A stretch of 26,118 nucleotides of DNA, from contig CAJTRO010000048.1 in the NCBI GenBank assembly GCA_910579015.1, positions 1 through 26,118 of the forward strand, given 5' to 3'. The number at the start of each line of letters is the position of its first letter. Positions within the stretch are counted from its first letter, which is position 1. The DNA comes from an uncultured Dorea sp. (GTDB taxonomy: Bacteria > Bacillota_A > Clostridia > Lachnospirales > Lachnospiraceae). This document shows positions 21,189-26,118 of the stretch, piece by piece. The notes under the pieces were generated by a model. It was not told the origin of the DNA, did no database searches, and saw nothing but the letters and a program-made list of their open reading frames with translations. The position numbers and the translations under genes were made by a program.

Positions 21189-21864
21189 CAGCCATATCCA
21201 TCCGCGGAGAATTCTTGATTACGCCAAGATACACGTCGCCGTCAAAACCGGCTCTTTTAAAAAGCCCTTTCTGGGATACAAGAAGTCCCATAGGGAATTC
21301 ATCTGTCACAGCCTGATAAGGCTGTGAATCATCGGGCATTATTTCGTCGGCGTTATCCTCCAATATGACAATGTTATCTGTAATATATGGTTTGCATTCT
21401 GCCATGGTCTCGGAATCTAGCTTCAGAAGTAATTCTTCTATATTACATAGATATCCATTTTGTGAAAATGCATCGAAGGCCTCTTTGTTCATGAGAACAA
21501 CGTCTAACCGTTCATCTGCTATGGAAGCAACAGTCTTTATGCGGGAGGCATAGGTGTACTCATGATTGGAGTCGTCAGGGTTGTCCGTGAGATACAATCC
21601 TGTATATAGCTTCAGCTCTGTTTTGGAAGTATTGGTGTTAAGAGAATCCAGGAAACCACAGCTCAATTCGTCGGTGAGCTGACTGCTTGCGGATACATTC
21701 ACAAGACCGGTATAAAGCAAGGTTTCTTTTTTGGTAAAATAGCCGTGTACTGTATAGCTGATGATATATAAGAAGATCAGGCAGATTACGATCGGCAGTT
21801 TATAATAATCCCAAATGTATTGTATTTTTTGTTTCCCATGAAGATGGTTCGGGCATGTGTTCAT
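21160..21864 (-). CDS. Membrane-anchored extracytoplasmic protein of unknown function
   Basis: 234 residues, not recognised. A cytoplasmic N-terminus of about 22 residues, one membrane helix (about 24-43, LPIVICLIFLYIISYTVHGY), then about 190 residues outside the cell. The outer part contains LDVVLMNKEAFDAF and FPMGLLVSQKGLF, which loosely resemble solute-binding-protein folds, but no family can be named. GAGGAG precedes the start. It lies 30 nt after the YesL gene and ends at a terminator, so it is the last gene of the LacI-YesL operon. By position it may work with YesL or with the ABC importer divergent from the operon. Confidence 0.75.
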   Translation of the reverse strand: MNTCPNHLHGKQKIQYIWDYYKLPIVICLIFLYIISYTVHGYFTKKETLLYTGLVNVSASSQLTDELSCGFLDSLNTNTSKTELKLYTGLYLTDNPDDSNHEYTYASRIKTVASIADERLDVVLMNKEAFDAFSQNGYLCNIEELLLKLDSETMAECKPYITDNIVILEDNADEIMPDDSQPYQAVTDEFPMGLLVSQKGLFKRAGFDGDVYLGVIKNSPRMDMAVEYIKYLIL

Positions 21865-21894
21865 ATATTCTCCTCGATATTATCAGTTTATATA

Positions 21895-22542
21895 TTACTG
21901 CGGTTTGAGAACTGTGCCGGCGCAAGCTTCGCCCTTCTCCTGGCAGAGCAGCAGGATGTTAGACAGCAGATAGGAGCAGAGCAAAGCGCAGAAGCCTTCT
22001 CCGAAAATGACAGCCGGAGTGAAGACGCGGACAATAACTACCAGCATCATGAAGTAAATGGCAGCCATAAGTACGGTACAGAACAGGAAACGGACGCCGA
22101 TAAACAATGCGTTTTTGAACATAGCGCCGATCGTGTTGTCGAATCTTGCAAGGAGAGGGAAAATGTACATCAGGATAATGGCATAGGCGGCCGCCGCGAC
22201 GCAGAAGACTGCCGTGCAGAGTGTCCAGAATACATTTTCGAACCGCATGTGATACAGGACGTATCCGTCGATGCCAAGGATGATCCCAAAAGCAAGCAGA
22301 ATCAGCCATATTACAGTTCCTTGTCTGAGATTCTCTTTAAAAGAGTGAAAGAAAGCCTTCGTAATACTGCCTTCTTCGTTTTTTGATATTTTCAGCGTGA
22401 CGTAAAAAAGTGCGGTGGTAGACGCGCCGATCGTTATGACCGGAATACAGCAGATGAACCACAGGATGTTCAGATAGACGCTGTATACGATCTTGTTGAT
22501 GAATTGCAGTACCGGACCGTCAAGATTAAATAAATGATTCAT
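21895..22542 (-). CDS. YesL-family (DUF624) membrane protein
   Basis: 215 residues with about five membrane helices. The N-terminal segment, LDGPVLQFINKIVYSVYLNI then LWFICCIPVITIGASTTALF, is characteristic of the YesL/DUF624 family. These proteins of unknown function commonly sit beside ABC importers for oligosaccharides in Firmicutes. GAGGAGGATATT precedes the start. It is second in the operon, 51 nt after lacI. A role in transport of or adaptation to a plant or host polysaccharide is inferred only from this context. Confidence 0.88.
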   Translation of the reverse strand: MNHLFNLDGPVLQFINKIVYSVYLNILWFICCIPVITIGASTTALFYVTLKISKNEEGSITKAFFHSFKENLRQGTVIWLILLAFGIILGIDGYVLYHMRFENVFWTLCTAVFCVAAAAYAIILMYIFPLLARFDNTIGAMFKNALFIGVRFLFCTVLMAAIYFMMLVVIVRVFTPAVIFGEGFCALLCSYLLSNILLLCQEKGEACAGTVLKPQ

Positions 22543-22593
22543 AATATCCTCCTCGTATTGTTGATAGTAAGCGCCGGGAATCCTGTGATCGGA

Positions 22594-23664
22594 TTAGTTT
22601 TCTGTAGATTCCCGATAGATCAGGCTGGTTTCTGTATGCACAGTGCGGTAATTCAGAGAGGGTTCATTGATCCGGGTCATCAATAGATTCACCGCGGAGA
22701 ACCCCATGATCTGGCTGTGTATGTGAATGGTGGTAAAAGCGGGCGTAACGATCTTAGACTCAGGCGAATCATCAAAACCACACAGCCATACGTCGTCCGG
22801 AACAGAATAGCCGGATTTTTTCAATGCCTGAAGAACATCCAGGGCGACAAAGTCATTGGCGCATAAGAATACTTCGGGCAAATGGGAAACTTTCCGGAAG
22901 CATTCTGCCAGATATTCCTGATAATCTTCAGAAGACAGTTTGTGCATACCTTCTTTATTTCCGGCGATGCAGTATTCGTCCGGACAGGAAAGCCCCGCAA
23001 GATACATGGCATTCCGGTATGCCATATACCGTTCAAAGAAGGATTGGCAATGCATGTACTCCCCGATGAATCCAATCTTCGTTTTTCCGCGCCGTGCCAT
23101 CTCTTCTATAAATAAGTAGATCCCGGATTGATTATCCATACACAGCAGGTCTGCTTCCAAGGGATTTTTTAAGCAGGTCACCGGCGCGTCTACAAATAAG
23201 ATAGGAAGTCCCAGGCCGCAGAGCATCTGATCGTATTCATAATGAAACATCTCGATACAGATAATGCCGGCAGTCCGCTCCTGAGAAAAGGAGGCGGGAA
23301 GCTTCATATTATCCAGTTCTTCGGTAAGCAGCCTGTGCATGGTGAGGCTGTAGCCCAATACGGCAAGCTCCTTCTGGAATTTATCCAGCATGACGACCGC
23401 AAAATGGTTCCCTCCCACGAAATTGGTGAGAAATACTGCGATCTCCGTCTTCTCTTTTGGTGCGGGAATGGAGAGGACGGAGCTTCCTGGTTTGGCGGCT
23501 GTCACATAAGAAAACTGCTTGTAGCCCATCTCCATAGCTTTTTTCAATACTTTATCCCTGGTGGCGTCGGCGAGGACGCCGGTGTTGTTGATCGCTTTTG
23601 AGACAGTGTTGCGGGAAATGCCAAGCTCGTCGGCAATGTCCTGAATTGTAACTCTGGTACTCAT
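22594..23664 (-). CDS. LacI-family transcriptional regulator
   Basis: 356 residues. N-terminal helix-turn-helix and hinge at about 4-60: VTIQDIADELGISRNTVSKA then INNTGVLADATRDKVLKKAM. The C-terminal periplasmic-binding-protein-like domain (about 80-350) has FLCANDFVALDVLQALKKSG and VWLCGFDDSPES, typical of the sugar-sensing core. The start is ATG 23664 with AGGAGG 5 nt upstream; an earlier start at 23700 lacks a site. It is first in an operon with YesL and a membrane protein, and divergent from an ABC importer. Repression of both promoters by this protein, relieved by the imported sugar, is the natural reading. Confidence 0.93.
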   Translation of the reverse strand: MSTRVTIQDIADELGISRNTVSKAINNTGVLADATRDKVLKKAMEMGYKQFSYVTAAKPGSSVLSIPAPKEKTEIAVFLTNFVGGNHFAVVMLDKFQKELAVLGYSLTMHRLLTEELDNMKLPASFSQERTAGIICIEMFHYEYDQMLCGLGLPILFVDAPVTCLKNPLEADLLCMDNQSGIYLFIEEMARRGKTKIGFIGEYMHCQSFFERYMAYRNAMYLAGLSCPDEYCIAGNKEGMHKLSSEDYQEYLAECFRKVSHLPEVFLCANDFVALDVLQALKKSGYSVPDDVWLCGFDDSPESKIVTPAFTTIHIHSQIMGFSAVNLLMTRINEPSLNYRTVHTETSLIYRESTEN

Positions 23665-23743
23665 AAACTCCTCCTTTCTATATATGAGTGATCTGCACAC
23701 TCAATAAAATTCGTTTGAAAAGCTATATCTAAGTTCTGTATCT

Positions 23744-23772
23744 ATTATAATGCACAAACTAAAATGTGTCAA
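23744..23772 (-). promoter_or_regulatory. Consensus promoter of the lacI-yesL operon
   Basis: Minus strand: a perfect TTGACA (23772-23767), 17-bp spacer, perfect TATAAT (23749-23744). Transcription would start near 23737, about 73 nt before the lacI start. A TGTAAAA box (23774-23780) touches the -35. So strong a promoter for a repressor gene suggests autoregulation. Confidence 0.75.
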
Positions 23773-23773
23773 A

Positions 23774-23964
23774 TGTAAAAATTCATAATTTTTAAAATAA
23801 TTTATAACTTCGGAATACAAAATAATATTGTTCGGAGTGCTGTATGAAAATAAAAATGTAAAAATAAAAGTATACAAACTGTAAAAAAATATTGACTAAA
23901 TGTAAAATGAGTGATATAAATATATTATACAAATCTCATGTGAATGTAAAATAAAAATTTTACA
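23774..23964. promoter_or_regulatory. AT-rich control region with repeated TGTAAAA boxes
   Basis: The 392-bp gap between lacI and the first permease (23665-24056) holds two promoters and no clear gene. TGTAAAA occurs at 23774, 23857, 23880, 23901 and 23945, and inverted as TTTTACA at 23958. The last two form a perfect inverted repeat, TGTAAAAT-AAAA-ATTTTACA (23945-23964), just downstream of the predicted start of the permease transcript. LacI-family binding is inferred; usual operators of that family have a central CG, which is absent here. Base composition makes some copies likely by chance. Confidence 0.45.
23892..23920 (+). promoter_or_regulatory. Promoter of the ABC importer operon
   Basis: TTGACT (23892-23897), 17-bp spacer and TATAAA (23915-23920). 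Transcription would start near 23927, giving a leader of about 130 nt. A TGTAAAAT box lies within the spacer and the 20-bp palindrome is at about +18 to +37. Confidence 0.65.
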
Positions 23965-24056
23965 AATGCACAAATGAGTAAAGAAAGGAGAATCAGAAAA
24001 GACATGAGAGAAAACAAGTGTAGAAGATGGAGGGATTTGACAGAAAGGAGGATGTT

Positions 24057-25007
24057 ATGACAATGAATTCAAAAACTGTTTCAAATGTAAAGCAGGGAGG
24101 CAAAGGCACGGGACTTCACAATTCCCTGGTGTATATCAGGCAGCATTGGCAGCTTTACGTGATCTTCATGATGCCGGCATTGTTACTTACACTGATTTTC
24201 AAGTATGCGCCTATGAGCGGTATCCTGATCGCGTTCCAGGATTACAATCCATTTAAGGGAGTTTCCGGAAGCGAGTGGGTAGGACTTAAGCATTTTACAA
24301 GGTTCTTATCATCCCCGGATTTCATGAGATATCTGGTCAATACATTGAAGCTTAGCGTATACAGCCTGCTGTGGGGCTTCCCGGTTCCGATCATACTGGC
24401 GTTACTGCTGAACCGGATCCAGAGTGCGGGGATCAAGAAGAAGATACAGCTGGTGCTTTATCTTCCCAACTTCGTATCTGTCATCGTACTCTGCGGTATT
24501 GTGAGGATCTTCCTCTCTGTGACTGGTCCTGTGAATCTGTTGATGGGAACGGATATTAATTTCATGACTATGCCGGAGGCATTCCGTTCGATCTATATCA
24601 TCAGCGGTATCTGGCAGGGCGCCGGATGGGCGTCCATCATGTATACGGCATCCCTTTCTAACGCAAGCCAGGAACTCCGCGAGGCGGCGGTCATGGACGG
24701 CGCGAATATCTTACAGCAGATCAGGGCGGTGGAATGGCCGGCGATCAAAGATATGGTTGTGATCCAGTTCATCCTACAGGCAGGAAATATCATGAGCATC
24801 GGTTTTGAGAAGGCATATGCCCTGCAGACGGACCTGAACCTTCCGGCGTCAGAGATCATCGCCACCTATGTGTACAGAAAAGGTCTGATCGACGGGGATT
24901 ACAGCTTTTCAACCGCGGTAGGCCTGTTTAACACAGTCATCAATGTCATCCTTCTGCTCGTCGTGAATAAGATCGTGGCGAAGATGAATGACGGACAGGG
25001 AATCTAG
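24057..25007 (+). CDS. Sugar ABC transporter permease (LplB/YteP type)
   Basis: 316-residue inner-membrane subunit of a binding-protein-dependent importer, MalF-like. Six or so helices; an N-terminal segment with HWQLYVIFMMPALLLTLIFK and the outer loop GILIAFQDYNPFKG typical of the LplB branch. The coupling loop (EAA motif) reads LREAAVMDGANILQQIRAVE, then WPAIKDMV, where the ATPase docks. No ATPase gene is in the window; this class usually relies on a shared MsmX-like ATPase. The start at ATG 24057 has AAAGGAGG at 5 nt; ATG 24063 is an alternative. The next permease starts 14 nt downstream. Confidence 0.93.
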   Translation: MTMNSKTVSNVKQGGKGTGLHNSLVYIRQHWQLYVIFMMPALLLTLIFKYAPMSGILIAFQDYNPFKGVSGSEWVGLKHFTRFLSSPDFMRYLVNTLKLSVYSLLWGFPVPIILALLLNRIQSAGIKKKIQLVLYLPNFVSVIVLCGIVRIFLSVTGPVNLLMGTDINFMTMPEAFRSIYIISGIWQGAGWASIMYTASLSNASQELREAAVMDGANILQQIRAVEWPAIKDMVVIQFILQAGNIMSIGFEKAYALQTDLNLPASEIIATYVYRKGLIDGDYSFSTAVGLFNTVINVILLLVVNKIVAKMNDGQGI

Positions 25008-25021
25008 GAGGTGCGCATAAG

Positions 25022-25918
25022 ATGAATAAGAAAAAAATCACAAGATATTCGGGACAGGATAAGGCGCTTTTGACGATCGGATACATACTGCTGGGATTAT
25101 TCGTGATTGCAATTATCGTGCCGATGGTTTATATTATTGTCGCATCCTTCATGGATCCCATTACATTGCAGAATAAGGGGATTACCTTTGATTTCAGCAA
25201 ATGGACGGCGACGGCGTATGAACGTGTCATGACAAACGGCCAGATCTGGATCGGATTTAAAAATGCGGTCATATATTCTGTAGTGTTTACGGTCGTGTCT
25301 GTAGTTGTGACGCTTCTGGCGGCTTATCCGTTGTCGAGGGCGGATTTCAGAGGAAAAGGGTTCTTCAATGTCATTTTCATAATTACCATGTTCTTTGGGG
25401 GCGGCTTGATTCCTACATATTTGGTAGTCAGTAATCTGGGGCTTGTGGACAGTATGTGGGCAGTCATTCTTCCGGGGGCTTTCAGTGTGTGGAATATGAC
25501 CATCGCAAGAACCTATTACAGGGGAATCCCGCAGGAACTTCGCGAGGCGGCGGATGTAGACGGGGCAAGCGAGCTTACCTTTTTCTTCAAGATCCTGCTT
25601 CCTGTCTGTACTCCTGTCATCGCCGTGCTTGTACTGTGGCAGTTTGTCGCCATGTGGAACAGCTATTTTGACGCTATGATCTACCTGAATGACTCCGCTA
25701 AGCAGCCGTTGCAGCTGGTATTACGTTCTATATTGATACAGAACCAGCCGGAGTCCGGTATGATCGCGGATATGCAGAGCACGGCGGCGCGGGCGCAGCT
25801 TGCAGAGCTTCTGAAATACGCAACCATTATTATTTCCAGTTTACCGCTTCTGATCATGTATCCGTTCTTCCAGAAATATTTTGACAGCGGAATCATGGCA
25901 GGCGCCGTAAAAGGATAA
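25022..25918 (+). CDS. Carbohydrate ABC transporter permease (YtcP/MalG type)
   Basis: 298 residues, the second membrane subunit of the importer. Six predicted helices, starting with LLTIGYILLGLFVIAIIVPM and VYIIVASF. The EAA motif reads LREAADVDGASELTFFFKIL followed by LPVCTPVIAVL. The C-terminus is FFQKYFDSGIMAGAVKG, which is characteristic of the family. GGAGGTG lies 7 nt before the ATG. It pairs with the preceding permease as a heterodimer. The solute-binding lipoprotein gene starts 55 nt further on. Confidence 0.94.
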   Translation: MNKKKITRYSGQDKALLTIGYILLGLFVIAIIVPMVYIIVASFMDPITLQNKGITFDFSKWTATAYERVMTNGQIWIGFKNAVIYSVVFTVVSVVVTLLAAYPLSRADFRGKGFFNVIFIITMFFGGGLIPTYLVVSNLGLVDSMWAVILPGAFSVWNMTIARTYYRGIPQELREAADVDGASELTFFFKILLPVCTPVIAVLVLWQFVAMWNSYFDAMIYLNDSAKQPLQLVLRSILIQNQPESGMIADMQSTAARAQLAELLKYATIIISSLPLLIMYPFFQKYFDSGIMAGAVKG

Positions 25919-25973
25919 GCGGAATTGCTTGCTTGAATGGTTGCAGACGGTTATAATAAGAAGGAGGCAGACG

Positions 25974-26118
25974 ATGAGAAATAGATTGAGTGACAGATTG
26001 GGAAATGGATTCGGATATAAGTCCGGACGCAGGTATGGAAAGCGAACCGCGGCTTTAGCGCTTGCAATGTGCATGTCGGTTTCCCTTGCAGGATGCGGAG
26101 GCAAGGTAAAGATTAATG
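25974..26118 (+). CDS. Extracellular solute-binding lipoprotein (start only; cut by window end)
   Basis: The first 48 codons of a gene running off the right edge. ATG at 25974 with AAGGAGG at 6 nt. The N-terminus is unusually long and basic for a signal peptide (RNRLSDRLGNGF... to KR at 23-24), then a hydrophobic core (AALALAMCMSVS) and lipobox SLAGC with C41 as the lipidated cysteine. Position directly after two sugar permeases makes it the importer's binding protein, anchored outside the membrane. The ligand-binding domain is not in the window. Confidence 0.85.
   Translation, partial: MRNRLSDRLGNGFGYKSGRRYGKRTAALALAMCMSVSLAGCGGKVKIN

Overview
The window reads as chromosomal DNA of an anaerobic Clostridia species, most likely a gut Lachnospiraceae. 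This is inference. It rests on near-balanced base composition in genes, strong AGGAGG ribosome binding sites, frequent GTG/TTG starts, VanRS-like and hybrid kinases, a YesL/LacI/ABC sugar locus and a short-type GlgB. No rRNA, tRNA, CRISPR array, transposase or phage gene was seen.

Layout. (1) 1-3600, rightward: an OmpR-family response regulator, a VanS-like sensor kinase and a lipoprotein of unknown function with four 10-residue repeats; the genes overlap and form one operon. (2) 3648-4556: a secreted SleB-type cell wall hydrolase with its own promoter and a terminator. (3) 4590-7084: a leftward glycogen branching enzyme divergent from a TetR-type regulator, with repeated ACCGAC boxes between them. 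(4) 7148-8830: a leftward methyl-accepting chemotaxis protein with no chemotaxis or flagellar neighbours. (5) 9000-10139: a GNAT acetyltransferase, then the C-terminal third of an inositol-dehydrogenase-like oxidoreductase (a remnant).

(6) 10297-16595, rightward, is the most unusual part. A stand-alone receiver overlaps a hybrid kinase that carries a pseudo-receiver, a true receiver, a linker of four 36-residue repeats and an HPt domain. A second hybrid kinase follows, with a complete DegV (fatty-acid-binding, FakB-like) domain fused to its C-terminus. All parts of a His-Asp-His-Asp phosphorelay are present except a DNA-binding or enzymatic output. A kinase whose C-terminus may bind fatty acids is the best candidate here for an undescribed system.

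(7) 16609-18860: a leftward NCS2 purine permease with a structured leader, divergent from a TetR regulator whose promoter carries a perfect palindrome. (8) 18956-20973: glycerate kinase converging on a MerR-family regulator. Upstream of merR is a textbook MerR-type promoter (19-bp spacer filled by a perfect dyad) that points away from merR toward a possible 23-residue hydrophobic, cationic peptide. (9) 21160-26118: a sugar-uptake locus. LacI regulator, YesL-family membrane protein and a one-TM extracytoplasmic protein run leftward; two ABC permeases and the start of a solute-binding lipoprotein run rightward. The AT-rich control region between them has two good sigma-A promoters and repeated TGTAAAA boxes.

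Several starts were set by ribosome binding sites downstream of the longest possible start; each such entry says so.
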